Of a DNA stretch of 64,000 nt, positions 30,918-43,378 are shown in pieces. This DNA comes from Closterium sp. Naga37s-1 (lineage: Eukaryota > Streptophyta > Zygnematophyceae > Desmidiales > Closteriaceae). The DNA is taken from positions 1,652,001-1,716,000 of the forward strand of contig CANJKZ010000008.1 in assembly GCA_947471745.1 (NCBI GenBank), read 5' to 3'. Numbering within the stretch: the first letter of the stretch is position 1; each line of letters begins with the position of its first letter. The notes beneath the pieces were generated by a model. The model worked only from the letters and a program-made list of their open reading frames with translations. It was not told the origin of the DNA and ran no database searches. A program made the translations under genes and the position numbers.

Positions 30918-32168
30918 CTGTGCCTCCACACTGTGAAACTAAATCTGTCAGGCGGCCAGGTGTGAGTGCCACAACATTATTGCTGGGTCCTTCGTTGCCG
31001 CCCGATGGGACCGGAGAGGATGTGGCTGCTACAGCTGCCTCTGCTACAGCTATTTCTGCTACAGCTGCCACGGCCATCCCCTTGCTGGACCTGCTACAGC
31101 TGTTCCTGTCAACGGGAGTTGTGGTTGGCCCCGTCCGCGCTTGGGCGGAGCCGACTTCGTAGTCGGGTGTGTGGGGAGCGCAGCTGATCTGTTGCAGTGA
31201 GGGCGCCTAGCTGGAGGGCGCCGAGCAGGAGGACGCCGACCTGGGCGCCTGGACGGCGTCCTGGGAGGCTGGACGCCGACCTGGGCGCCTGGACGGCGTC
31301 CTGGGAGGCTGGACGCCGACCTGGGCGCCTGGACGGCGTCCTGGGAGGCTGGACGCCGACCTGGGCGCCTGGACGACGTCATGGGAGGATGGACGCCAAC
31401 ATAGGCGTCTGGACGGCATCGTGGGCGCCTGGACGCCGACCTGGGATGTCTGGACGGCGCCCTGGGTGACTGGACGCCGACCTGGGCGTCTGCACGGTGT
31501 CCTGAGCACCTGGACGCCGACCTAAGCATCAGGACGCCGACCTGGGTGCTGGGATACCTCTTCTAGGGACGCCGATCAGGTGTAGCCGGCGACCAACTGA
31601 GCTGGGCGACCAGGCGTGGTTGCCCAGTCAACCTGGATACCCGGGCGACGAGTGCGAAGGTCGCCGGGGAGGCTTCTGCGAGGCCGACCTCGGAAGTGGT
31701 ATCCCGAGGTCGACGTGGCCGGTAGGCGCAGTCTGCGCTGTGCACGTGAAAAGGAGTGGTGCACCAACCAGCTGCACGCACCTGCGAAGCAGGTGCACCG
31801 TTGTCCTGCGGGTGCAACGCTGTGCAGCCGACTTGCTGCAGCGTTGGCACACTGTGGACTTGCAACGTTGGCAAACCGCTACTCTGCAACGCTGGAGCGG
31901 TGCGAGTACTGCTGCGCTGGATCGCGGTCGACCATGCTGCGCTGGAGGTCGACCAGCAGCCTAGCTAGCTCTGATGTAGTCTGTGTTGCCAATGTTGTAT
32001 CAACCATTGTTGTGAACTTTTCATAGTGGAACTCTTGCCAATTCTCCCCGTGAACTAGCAAGTAGTGTGAGCAGTTGGAAACGACTAAGGAACGAACGAA
32101 CGCAGAGATCACCCTTGCCCCGTGCCTAGCCCGTAGTCTAGCTCCCGTTGTACTAGTTATCTCCGCAG
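30918..32168. repeat. GC-rich region with a 40-bp minisatellite, otherwise unassigned
   Basis: From about 31.22 to 31.38 kb a 40-bp unit (GGACGCCGACCTGGGCGCCT then GGACGGCGTCCTGGGAGGCT) is repeated four times almost perfectly, and it decays over the next ~170 bp. GCTACAGCTGCC(T) repeats lie at 31.02-31.10 kb. Because 40 is not a multiple of three, several frames stay open by chance. The block may belong to a non-autonomous element, but no ends were found. Confidence 0.6.
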
Positions 32169-32257
32169 TTCCTGTGGGTGGCGGTGTCGCCGGCTGTAGC
32201 AGAGGAGTTGCTGTTCAAAGGGCTGCTGCTCACGTCGCTGCAAGAGAGGCTCGGCAG
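32169..32257 (+). CDS. Single exon of a CPBP (CAAX/Abi) intramembrane protease
   Basis: Between a CCGCAG acceptor and a GTGAGA donor, 89 bp read FLWVAVSPAVAEELLFKGLL and then LTSLQERLG. This contains the first CPBP motif (EExxxR/K; the two glutamates are catalytic or metal-related in the family), in the helix where this family puts it. CPBP proteins are multi-pass membrane proteases or protease-like proteins; plant members are mostly plastid-targeted. I found no flanking exons with the second and third motifs (FxxxH, HxxxN/D), so this is either one exon of a dispersed gene or an orphan fragment. It lies about 0.8 kb upstream of the PP6 exons. Confidence 0.55.
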
Positions 32258-32737
32258 GTGAGAGGCAGTTGGTGAGGGGCTCGGAAGTTGAGGTTTGGCA
32301 AGGCCGTGCCTCCTCCACCTGCTGCCTTTTCTTTTTGGGTTTGGTAATTTCCACACCTCCCCACGCACACACTCTTTCTCAGCAATCCAATTCCACTTTC
32401 TCCCTTGCCTGTCATGGTACATTACATGTTAGATTTGAAATCGATGTATGTCAACGTGAATCATGCTAGTCAACTCAAGTAGCCAGCCTGCTCATCGTCT
32501 ACTCCAATAATGTGCTGCCTACTGCCCCCCTGCATACTACTTACTGTACTATAATGCGTCTGCCCTTCTGTTTAGCAAGGAAGTGCTAGTCTTCTTGTGG
32601 ATGTCTTTCAATATGTTCTGGAGTACATTGCACAGAAAAATGTATGTCATTATGTCAGAAGATAAGGATGTTCAATCAACACTCAAGCTAGCTTGAATTC
32701 TTTTATTTCTATTAGAAGTAATTTCTGGAAACTACCA

Positions 32738-32985
32738 TGTTCCTCACTGCCGTGTTCCTCACTGCCGTCTTCCCCACTGACGTGTTCCCCACTGACGTGT
32801 TCCCCACTGCCGTGTTCCCCACTGCCGTGTTCCCCACTGCCATGTTCCCCAGTGCCGTGTTCCGCACTGCCAGTTTCCCCACTGTCGTGCTCCCCACTTC
32901 CCTTGGGCCTTCTATTCCCATGTTCCCCGCTGCCGTGTTCCCCACTGCCTTGTTCCTCACTTCCCTTGGACCCTCCATTAGTAAT
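32738..32985 (+). repeat. 15-bp minisatellite
   Basis: About fifteen diverged copies of ACTGCCGTGTTCCCC. It sits just before the first recognisable PP6 exon, where the missing N-terminal exons would be expected. Confidence 0.85.
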
Positions 32986-33797
32986 TCATTTTCTGCTCTG
33001 CCCTCGCACTCCCCTTGGCTGTCCTGTTACGTGGCGATGGGCGGGGCAGGGTGACTTTGTGGATCGCGGGTACAACAGCATCGATGTCTTCACCGTCCTC
33101 ATGCTGCTCAGCGCCAGGTGCGCTGAACGTCAGGTGCGCTCAACGCCAGGTGCGCTCAAGGCCAGGTGAGAGCAGGTGTGGTGAAAGCCAGGTGCTGGGA
33201 GGTTAAGGAGAGGGGCAAGTGGTAGAGCAGGTTGGATAAAGTGGGAGATGAAAGAAGAGGTTGGATGGAGGGCAAGGTGGGGTGAAGGTGCAGGTGATTG
33301 GGCAGGTGCTTCAGAGGAGCAGACAGCACGGTGGGCTTCATGCAGGGAAGGGAGCAGGGATGGTGATTGTTAGTATGAGTCTCAGCTGTGGATGTGCTAT
33401 GTAGTTTGTGTGGGCTTCCGTTGCTGTCCCGTGCTGTCTTGTGTGCTGCTGTCTTCCGGTTTGGTTTTATTCTCTCTTGATTCATGCACCCTAAGCTCCT
33501 TCTCATGCTGTACTTGTACAGGTGCCTCTCTCTTTCACACACATGCCCCACTTGTTGTGTGCCCATGTGCCTGTGTGCCACCACAGGTACCCAGCGCATA
33601 TGACGCTGCTAGGAGGCAACAATGAGAGTCGCCAAATCACACAGGTGCTTGCCCTCTCTGTCCCCATTCTGTCTCCTTCCAGTGTATCACTTTGCACGCC
33701 CCTTCACCCTTCACTCCCCTCTTGATAAGAAGGGGAACGAGGAAGCACCACGTGCTTGGTTGTATAAAATTCTTATTTACCACTCCTTGCTCCTTGT

Positions 33798-34595
33798 TGT
33801 TGGTGCAACCCTACGGTTTGCATTCGGCTTGTTGTCCGTGTGCGTGCATGCGTGTGTGCATGGAATGGTATGAGGGCATGAAATAATATATATTTCATGC
33901 TTACAATAGTGTGTGAATGATGAGGCATGATTTTGAATGTGTGTGTCGAGTCAATAGCGAGTTATCGCTAGTCGTGTGTCACGTCGTCGTTTGCGTGTCG
34001 TGTGCGGTTTTCTATTTTGTCGTGTGTGGAACGTTCGGCGTGTCGCAGGTGTGCGCAGCAGACTTCCAAGAACTCAAGGAAGAATTTACCTTGAAGAACC
34101 AGAGCCTTGGTTTCAAGAATCAAGTGATTTCGAAGCTCTCCAAAAGGGTAAACTTTAAGATAGAGAGAATAGTTGCATTACTTTGTGTAGTGTAACATTT
34201 CTCTTGGTGTAGGCCCTTCTGGAGGGTAGTTTCGAGACCCTTCGTGGTTGGGGACAGTGTGGCACTGTTCCACATCGCTGTACCTCGGATCTTGGGGTTT
34301 GTAGGAGCTGGGAGTCATTCCCAACTCGTAACTCTTCCTATCTTGTGTTCTAAGACTATAGTGGCTGCCATAGTACCGTTCGTTCAAACCGACGCTGTGT
34401 CGTCAATTCTTTATCAAATCGTGCAATCTAAATTGTTAATTGTAGACGACGTGAAGACGCTCCAGATCCAATTTGAATCAAGTCATTTGCAGCTGTGAGC
34501 AGAACGCTATCAACGTTTGAAGCCGCTATGCAGAAATCCGTCAGTGCTCTCTATCTTTCGTTTTAGGCACATTCAAGCCTATTGTGACTATAACA
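33798..34595 (+). repeat. 5' LTR of copia-3
   Basis: 798 bp, TGTTGGTGCAACCC to GTGACTATAACA. Short open frames inside it recur in the 3' LTR and are not genes. Confidence 0.95.
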
Positions 34596-37500
34596 AGTGG
34601 TATCAGAGCCCCTTGGAGCAGTTTCGACAATGTCTGGACCTGAGGAAAGGGGTGGCAGAGGTGCTGGTGGCAGTGGAGAAGCTCAAGCTCAAGGCCAACC
34701 CCGTGATTCAGCCATGGCGCCCATGCAACCAAGTCTTGGCCCACCTAGGGATGAGCCTAGGGTGTTTGGGCTTGACAAGTTCAACGGTGACAACTTTGCT
34801 GAATGGTCCTTCAAGATGGAGAACATCTTTGACCACTATGACCTGCTGGAGGTGATGGAAGGAACGGAGAAGCGCCCCGAGAACGACCCGGAGAAGAGCC
34901 CGTGGGTGCGGAAGAGCGCACAAGGCTATCTCTTACTTGGGCAAGCGTTGGGGAGCAGTCAGATCCGTCACATCAAGCCATTCCAGCGTGAACCAGAGAA
35001 AGGACCAAAGGCATGGGCTGCTCTCAAGGGTGTACATGCTCCTGCAACAGCGGCGGTAGCGGTGGTGTTGGAACGGCAAATGGCGGCACTACGAATTGAA
35101 GAAAACGAAGCGGTTGAAGAAGGGGTGCAGAAATTCTTCGACTCGTTGACGCGGCTTGTGGGAGCTGATTTGAACTACAGTGAGCTCCAAAAGAAGACCA
35201 AGTTGCTGGCCTTACTCCCAGAGTCATGGTCCTCGCTCATCATCAACCTTAATCGCGACTTGCCCCGCCTCTCGCTTGAAGACGTGAAGCGAGCTATCCT
35301 TCAAGAGGATTTCCGCCGCCGTGAGTTGGCGAGTGCGGATGGCGCTGGGGCAGCGAGCATCGGCCGTGGATATGGTCGAGGAAGAGGCAGAGGACGAGGG
35401 GGAGGAAGGTTTGGTGGCAGCAACTTCGGCGGAGGCCGCAGGAGTGGCGGTTACGGCAGCGACGACAAGAGCTACGGACGCGGTCGCGGCCGATTCGACG
35501 GCGAGTGTCACTATTGCCACAAGAGCGGACACATGTGGCACGACTGCTACAAACTCCCTGATGGTTGGACCCCTGCTCAAGGCCAAGAGGGTAGAGGAGC
35601 AGGAGGAGGGAGAGGACGAGGCCGTGGAGGCCGTGGCGGTCGCGGTGGCGGAGCTGCAAACATGAAGAGCGGAGACAACGACAAGGACCCGAGCGACGAT
35701 CGATACCCGGGTCTATTCTACTTCGTGTCGACGCAAGTACCGGCTGGTCCAGAGAAGGATGAAGGCTTTGAGGAGCCAGCAGCTGTGGGGAAGGTGACCC
35801 TACACCCCCTGGACTATTGGGTGATTGATAGTGGCGCTACCTATAGCATGACACCTCGCCCGGACTTGCTCACCGAACTCGAGCCGTCACCGGTGAAGCA
35901 TGTCACATCGGCTTTGGGGCAGCGAGCAGAGGTGAAAGGCATGGGCAAGGCCATGTTCAAGGGTGCTGATGGGAAGATGGTGGGCCTCAAGAACGTGCTT
36001 TGGGTGCCCAGCCTTGCTGCAAACCTGATTTCCGTGCGGCGGTTGGCAAAGGCCGGCATGGACACGAACTCGAAGGGAGCCAAGACCTACACCGCAAGGC
36101 TTGGCGATCGAATTCTTTGGGACCTTCATGAGGACAGGGATGTCTACAACGAGATGTGGCAGATCCCAGTGGTCCCTATGCCCAAGGAGAGGCAAGTGGC
36201 AGCAAGCATCAGCACCAAGGGTGAAGCGGTTGGTAGCGGCGATGGCACGAACGGTCGCGCTAAGGAGATTGAGTCTAAGAAGTGCAATCTTGGAGGGACC
36301 AGCAAGCTTGGTGAACATGAGGAGAGTGGTGCAGCAGCCAAGGAGCAGCACAAGGGTGAGGAGAACCCCAAGGCAGTAGCGGAGGAGGAGTACGGAGAGA
36401 GCATGTGGGGCACCATTGCGAGTGCGGCATTCTCCAATCCGACTTCGGCTACGGGGGTGTGTGATTGGCTCACCTTGCATCGGCGAATGGGGCATGTGGC
36501 CCTGCCCATCTTGCAGCAGCTAGTGAAGAATGAGATGGTTGCTGGCATACGTGTGAAGGGGGAGCCCGATGAGGTACTTGGCTGCCCGACGTGCATGCAA
36601 GCCAAATTCACCCGTTACCCGTTCTCGAGTTCGGAGGCAACGGCTAAGGCACCACTTGATGAGGTGGTGATGGACGTGGTGGGCCCCTTGAAGCTTGGAG
36701 CTGCTGGAGCTGAGTACTTTCTCACCATTGTGGATGTCTACACTCGCATGACTTGGGTGTACGTGCTGTCCAAGAAGAGTGACGTGGCTGAAACGGTGAA
36801 GACCGATTGGTTGCCGATGGTGGAGCGGCAACAAGACCGGCTAGTGAAGGCAATTCGCACCGATCGAGGGGGAGAGTTCCTGAGCAAGGAGTTCTCATTG
36901 TGGCTGAAGAAGAATGGCATAAGGCACTCCCTTACCATGCCATAATCCCCTGCAATGAACGGCATCGCCGAGCGAGCGAACCGGACAATCACGGAGACGG
37001 CGCGTGGGTTGCTCATTGAAGCCGGGCTACCCGACTATTTCTGGCCTGATGCGGTGCGGAGTGCGTGTGTGGCCAAGAACAGAGCTTTGACTCATGTGGG
37101 AGCAGACAAATGGGTGCCCTATGTGGAGTGGGTTGGAAGGAAGCCAAAGGTGGATATGCTTCGGGTGTTCGGGTGCATGTGCATGGCGCTCGTGCCTAAG
37201 CATCTTCGGCACAACAAGCTCGGTGCCAAGGCGATATGGGCTGTGCACTTGGGCATGGCTCAAAACAGCAAGGGGTGGCTTCCTTTGGGACCCATTCACT
37301 AAGAAATTCTTGGTGAGCAGGGACTGCAACTTCATGTAGAATCTGATGTACAAGGATTGGAAGGCGGAGAATGAGGCGAAGATAGGCATGCGGTTTGGGG
37401 AGGTGAAGAGTTCCGGTTTGGAGCATGTGGAGCTGCCCTTGGAGCTGAGCAGCAGCAGCACCACCACAAGGCAATCTTCCCTTGTGAATGGGGGAGAGAA

Positions 37501-39173
37501 GGCCAAGGATGCAGAGGAAGAAGAGGAGGAGGTGCAGCAAGTGAGCGAGCGTGCACCGACACTTCCTTCTCGCACTACGAGTGCTCCACGGATCCGAGTC
37601 ACCCCGCAGCAACGCCAAGGCCTTCATGTCCCTGCAGCTGAGGAGGAAGGAAGGGGCAAGAGCAGAATTCAAGCCCCTAATAGGCTGACCTATGATGCAC
37701 TGGGAAAGCCAGCCAAGTCAGCCTTGGCCGGAGCGGCACTTATAGTTGGAGATGACAAGGAGAGTGACTACGAGGAGTGTGCCTTCGCGTTCTTCTCTCC
37801 GGTGGAGATGCCGGGGGAACCAGCAACTCTCAAGGAGGCCTTGGAGAGTAGTGATGCTGAGGAGTGGAAGAAGGCAATGGAGAGTGAGCTGAAGAGCATT
37901 GAGGAGAACGGCATCCTTGAGGAGGAGATTTTTATGGCGCAGCCAGAGGGGTTTGATGATGGTAGTGGCAGAGTGTGGAAGCTGAAGAAGGCCCTCTATG
38001 GGCTGAAGCAGGCCCCTAGGCAATGGTACATGAAGCTGCGCGAAGTGTTGGAGGGGATCGGCTTCACTCCCTCAACGGCCGATCACTCCTTGTTCATGCT
38101 TGGCGAGGGGGAGCAGAGGAGTTTCATGGTGGTTTATGTGGATGACATCCTCATTTTCTCACCCTCTTCTGACCTTGTGAAGGAGGTGATGCTGAAGCTT
38201 CAAGACAAGTTCAAGTGCAAGGCCCTTGGTGACGTGAGCTTCTACCTTGGGCTCCACATCGAACGAGATGTGGAGAAGCGGTGCATGCGGGTGCATCAAC
38301 GAAAGTACCTGGAGGCATTGGCTGCCAATTTTGGGCAGAGTGAAGGCCATGTGGCTACACCCTTTCCCTTTGGGTTCAAGTGTGTGAAGGGACCAGAGGA
38401 GGAGAGCGTTGGTGAAGAGGAGAGGCGCCGTTTTTCACTCGTTGGTGGGCTGCCTCATGTACGCGGCGGTAAACACCCGACCGGATGTCGCGTTTGCTAC
38501 CGGACAGTTGGCTAGGGTTGTTCAATGCCCTAATGAGGAGCAGGTAGCAGCTGGAATGAGGGTGGCCAAGTATCTTGGCCAAACACCGACCGTTGGGCTG
38601 CAATATTCGGCGGCGGCGCAAAGGCGCCAAAAGGGCGCGGATGGTGTTGAACCCGGGCGTTTGTTCCTCACCGCATTCTCGGATGCTTCTTTTGCATCAG
38701 AACCAGAGGACATGACAAGTGTTGGAGGGTTCATTTGCTGTGTTGGTGGAGGCCCAACTGCTTGGGAGAGCAAGAAGCAGGTGGATCAAGCATTGAGCTC
38801 GGTGGAGTCCGAGTATATGGCACTCTTCCGTGCCGTACGAGAGATTGTGTGGCAGCGGCGTTTGTTGGCTGAATCGGGGGAGGAGCAGCAAGGACCTACC
38901 CCACTCTACTGTGACATCCAGGGTGCCATTGCTCTTGCTAAGAACCCTGTGTTGCATGGCCTCACCAAGCACATGAGGGTGAAGTGGCATTGGACGAGGA
39001 GCATGGTGGCCGCGGGTGAAGTTGAGTTGCACTATGTGAAGACGACAAGGCAGCCAGCTGACATGATGACCAAGAGGCTGGTGGAGCAGCAGCATTGGAA
39101 GTGTTGCAAGCTGGCTGGGATGGCTCTGAACTGAGAGAGCAAGATCCTAAGGCCAACAATCCGAGGGGGAGTT

Positions 39174-39971
39174 TGTTGGTGCAACCCTACGGTTTGCATT
39201 CGGCTTGTTGTCCGTGTGCGTGCATGTGTGTGTGCATGGAATGGTATGAGGGCATGAAATAATATATATTTCATGCTTACAATAGTGTGTGAATGATGAG
39301 GCATGATTTTGAATGTGTGTGTCGAGTCAATAGCGAGTTATCGCTAGTCGCGTGTCACGTCGTCGTTTGCGTGTCGTGTGCGGTTTTCTATTTTGTCGTG
39401 TGTGGAACGTTCGGCGTGTCGCAGGTGTGCGCAGCAGACTTCCAAGAACTCAAGGAAGAATTTACCTTGAAGAACCAGAGCCTTGGTTTCAAGAATCAAG
39501 TGATTTCGAAGCTCTCCAAAAGGGTAAACTTTAAGATAGAGAGAATAGTTGCATTACTTTGTGTAGTGTAACATTTCTCTTGGTGTAGGCCCTTCTGGAG
39601 GGTAGTTTCGAGACCCTTCGTGGTTGGGGACAGTGTGGCACTGTTCCACATCGCTGTACCTCGGCTCTTGGGGTTTGTAGGAGCTGGGAGTCATTCCCAA
39701 CTCGTAACTCTTCCTATCTTGTGTTCTAAGACTATAGTGGCTGCCATAGTACCGTTCGTTCAAACCGACGCTGTGTCGTCAATTCTTTATCAAATCGTGC
39801 AATCTAAATTGCTTATTGTAGACGACGTGAAGACGCTCCAGATACAATTTGAATCAAGTCATTTGCAGCTGTGAGCAGAACGCTATCAACGTTTGAAGCC
39901 GCTGTGCAGAAATCCGTCTGTGCTCTCTATCTTTCGTTTTAGGCACATTCAAGCCTATTGTGACTATAACA
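39174..39971 (+). repeat. 3' LTR of copia-3
   Basis: 798 bp, preceded by the polypurine tract GAGGGGGAGTT. About eight differences from the 5' LTR. Confidence 0.95.
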
Positions 39972-40285
39972 CTTGTGGCACAACTGTGTTCCCCGTCATG
40001 TCCTTTATTCTCACGTCCACTCGTAGCCTGACACGCACGTTTAGTTTCACACACACCGCTAATTACCATGCCTCATCTCACAATCCGGGGGCACCATTGC
40101 TCTCTGTGCACCGCATTTGTGGGCCCCACCCCACGGCACGGCACGGCACGGCGTGGCACCAGGTGTATGGGTTCTACAACGAGTGCCAGCGCAAGTACTG
40201 CAACGCCAATGCATGGCACTACTGCACGGACGTCTTTGACTTCCTCGGCATCTCCGCCATCATTGATGGCCGCGTGCGTCCCCTG

Positions 40286-40375
40286 CCCTCCTGCCCCTTG
40301 TGCTGCCCTCCTGCCCCTTCTGTTGCCTGCCTGCCCCTTGTGCTGCCCGCCTGCCCCTTGTGCTGCCTGCCACAA
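40286..40375 (+). repeat. C/T-rich tandem repeat in a PP6 intron
   Basis: Degenerate copies of GCCCCTTGTGCTGCC(CGCCT), immediately after the exon ending at 40273. Confidence 0.7.
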
Positions 40376-40508
40376 TGTGCTCTCTCCCACGCTCTTGCCC
40401 TTCTGTGCCCCGTGCTGCTGGGCCGCATGTTGTGCTCTCACTGTTTCTCTCACGAGCTTCCCTTCCATTTCCAGTCTATTTTCCACCAAACTGACAGGTG
40501 CTGTGTGC

Positions 40509-42542
40509 CGGCGGACATCCCGTACAAGTGGTCAGAGAAGGAGGAACCGGAAAGGCTCCTGGGGGTGTGGATCACGCCTAACGGGGACGCCGGCCCATCC
40601 TGGGGGATAGCTTATGAAAGGATAGGAGAGGAGTTAAGGAAGTGGGAAACGCAGTACCTCACGACGATGGAAAGAGTAGCGGTTATCAGCTGCTATGTTT
40701 GGTCGGTACTGATGTTTCAGGCGCAGGTCTATTCGCCGCTGGATGAGGTGTGGGAAAAAATCAGGAAGCTCTGTCACGCCTTCGTCTCGGCTGGGGAAGC
40801 AGCATAGGAAAATATTTTTATCCTTTGGAGCGCATACCTGGCGTGCCTCCTACGGAAGGACGGGGGCCTGGGCCAGCTCGATCCGAAGCTCTGCCTCGAC
40901 GGGCTGGCGGTCCGCAGAATTGGCAAGCTCCTGCGTGAGCCGGATGGAACGCGCCAGTGGCTGGCGGAAAATGCGGCCGGTTTCCTGCAAGGCTGGGCCA
41001 CGTTGTACGCGCACCAGTCAGCGGCGAAGCAGTGGCAGCATGGGAGTGAAAGATCGAAGGCAGTGGTGAAAATCTTCTGGAAGTCACATTTTGCAACGCT
41101 GCCGGCACCTGCGAGCAGATGGGAAGTGGAGGAAGAGTTCATTTGTTTCAACAGAAACATCATGCATAGGGGGAGGGAGTCCTTTCAGTCACCAGATAGG
41201 CACGGCGACCCTTATCACCACACACATACAGGACCTGCTCACCAACGGCCCAGGGGGACGGAGGGGGGTGAAGGAAGAAGATGAGCTGACGATAGAGTTT
41301 GGGAGCAAGGAGGCGGCGATTATGGCAAAGAAAGCCTATGGGGCCATGCCACCAGAGTGGAAGAAGCTGGTAGAAGAGCCGGTGTCGGCAGAAGAGGTGG
41401 CGGCGGCGTCAGGAGTGGTGCGATACATCCTTCGGGGGCAGCCAGCCAGACTCCCGTGGGCGGTGGAGGGATTGGACGGTACGAGGATCAATGCTTCCAC
41501 TATGACCCTCAGCGAGGAGGGAAGGCTGGGAGCTCCGACGGGTTCAAGAGAGTCGTGTTTCGAGGCGTACAGAAGCCTGCCGATGGCGGTCCAGGAGGGA
41601 AGACTGGTAGGGCCGGTGGGCGACCCAAAGGCGAGGCTACTGTCTAGACCCGGGCTTTTTGCTGGGGGGGGATTGGTGCCGCTGCGTCAGATACGGGCTG
41701 CGCTTTCTAAGTCGAAGGGACGCTCCTGAGGCAAGCAGAGTGGGAGGAAGTGTGGGGCAAGAAGATTAATTGGAAAAGGGCCATCGAAACTCGTGACTCG
41801 ATTTGCGTGCCTCTCAAGGCGAGGGACGTGCTTCTCAGAGTCCACAGCATGAACCTTCAGGTGGGGGAGAGGCTGGATTTCTTCCAGAACAGGATCGACT
41901 GTGCGCACTGTGGAGGAGAGGAAACCCTAGCGCACTGCCTCTACAGCTGCCCGGTCATACAACCGGTCATCGGCGCGCTTAAACGATCATTGCATATGCT
42001 GAATCCGGATAGGTCCATGGACTCGTTGGGGGATCTACTGTTTGAGAAAGGGGGCACGGCGTCAGGCTTTCCCGAAATGACGTTGACAGTGGCGGTACTT
42101 TGGCAGGTTTGGTTGGCAAGGTGTGATGCGGCATGGCGTGCGGCCCCCTTCGAACGAAAGAAGGTGGGGCGAGGTGCGGTGTTGGACTTCATGACGCATG
42201 CGAGGGTGGTGTTGGCATCACGAGGAAAGGTGCCAGCAGCAGGAGAGGGGGACAGCTTTTGGAAAACGGATAATTGGTGCCATGTGGCAGCCGATGAGAG
42301 GAAGCAACTACAGGGGATCTGCAGTGAGGATGGGCCAACGACTTGGACGGCCCCCTTTCTTTCCATCTGGCGCAACCCACGCACTTTCCATCAGCCTCCG
42401 TGATATACCATAGGGGGGATGTGCGGCGCTTCACTTAGCGTAGCCTAGGCCCTCCAAGAATACAGTTACGACTGCGGATGTACATATGTTTGATAATATA
42501 GTTCCAGCCAAAAAAAAAAAAAACAAAAACAAAAACAAAAAA
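40509..42542 (+). mobile_element. 5'-truncated LINE (non-LTR retrotransposon) in the PP6 gene
   Basis: About 2.03 kb of a LINE 3' end. Coding frames give the end of RT and the typical region after it: [38 protein letters not shown] (near 40.87 kb), and the C-terminal zinc motif CAHCGGEETLAHCLYSCP (near 41.9 kb) within a WKRAIETRDSICVPLKARD context. One in-frame stop (40805-40807) and at least two frame changes (between about 41.15 and 41.2 kb, and near 41.7 kb) show decay. A 3' UTR of about 110 bp ends in A-rich AAAC repeats (42511-42542). Diverged flanking copies GTGCTGTGTGC (40498-40508) and GTACTGCATGTGC (42547-42559) look like a target duplication made from the start of the PP6 exon. Truncation at the 5' end is usual for LINEs. 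Confidence 0.85.
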
Positions 42543-43017
42543 GGGGGTACTGCATGTGCACGGGGGCCTCTCACCTGACATCCGAACCCTGGATCAGGTG
42601 CTGCGCTGCTCTGCTTCTCCCCCTCCCCCTCGCCCTTCTGCTGCGGGCCTCATTCCACCTCTACAGTCGAATTTTCCGAGTCATCCATCTCGTTTCTTCT
42701 CCTCTCTTTGTTGCTGCGTCTCACATGCACTTGTCTGCACCTTTCCATCAACAGTCGATTCATCGAGTCGAGTTGCCGATGCATCGACCACGAATCGTTA
42801 AGTCAATGAGAGCATATGGGGGGTGTAATGTCAAATCCGACCAATTGTAATTAGAAGTGCCTTTGATTTATATCTGTTCTAGTAGCAGCTCAGGTGTTTA
42901 CCTGTGTGTACCTATTTGTACGTCTGTGCACCTGTTTTGCTCAGATCCAAGTGATGGAGCGCGATGCGAAATTCCACATGAGGGTCCCTTCTGCGGTAAC
43001 TACGCACTCTACCTGCC

Positions 43018-43378
43018 AGTAGCATCTTACTACTGTTAGGCAATAGCATCTTACTACTGTTAGGCAGTAGCATCTTACTACTGTATTAGGCAGTAGCATC
43101 TTACTACTGTAAGGCAGTAGCATCTTACTACTGTATTAGGCAGTAGCATATTACTACTGTTAGGCAGTATCATCGTACTACAGTATTATGCAGTAGCATC
43201 TTACTACTGTTAGGCAATAGCATCTTACTACTGTATTAGGCAGTAGCATCTTATTACTGTTAGGCAATAGCATCTTACTACTGTATTAGGCAGTAGCATC
43301 TTACTACTGTTAGGCAGTAGCATGTTACTACTGTATTAGGCAGTAGCATCTTACTACTGTTAGGCAGAAGCATCTTAC
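43018..43378 (+). repeat. Tandem repeat of about 25 bp in the PP6 pseudogene
   Basis: About fourteen copies of GCAGTAGCATCTTACTACTG followed by TTAG or TATTAG. It starts right after the CEIPHEGPFC exon, in the place where the missing SPRGAG exon should lie. Confidence 0.9.

Larger units (their letters stand above)
33798..39971 (+). mobile_element. Ty1/copia retrotransposon inside the PP6 gene (copia-3)
   Basis: A 6.17-kb element flanked by TSD CTTGT (33793-33797 and 39972-39976), in a PP6 intron between the GNNE exon and the VYGFYNEC exon, same strand. The 798-bp LTRs differ at about eight positions (about 1 percent), so it is fairly young. The primer-binding site TGGTATCAGAGCCCC follows the 5' LTR. 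Gag starts at 34630 (UBN2/DUF4219 type), with a CHYCHKSGHMWHDC zinc knuckle near 35.5 kb. Protease (DSGATYSMTP) is near 35.83 kb, integrase at about 36.5-37.3 kb, RT at about 37.8-38.4 kb (YVDDILIF) and RNase H at about 38.4-39.1 kb. It is broken, with roughly three to five breaks. It belongs to a different lineage from copia-1 and the same family as element D. Confidence 0.95.

Noticed and set aside
32572-32640. Possible small exon reading GSASLLVDVFQYVLEYIAQK between an AG and a GTATGT
   Set aside because: Too short and without recognisable similarity. It does not match the missing PP6 or CPBP parts.
33917-34498. Short frames of 60-92 codons repeated at 39293-39874 and 62065-62667
   Set aside because: They lie inside the LTRs of copia-3 and element D and recur only because the LTRs do.
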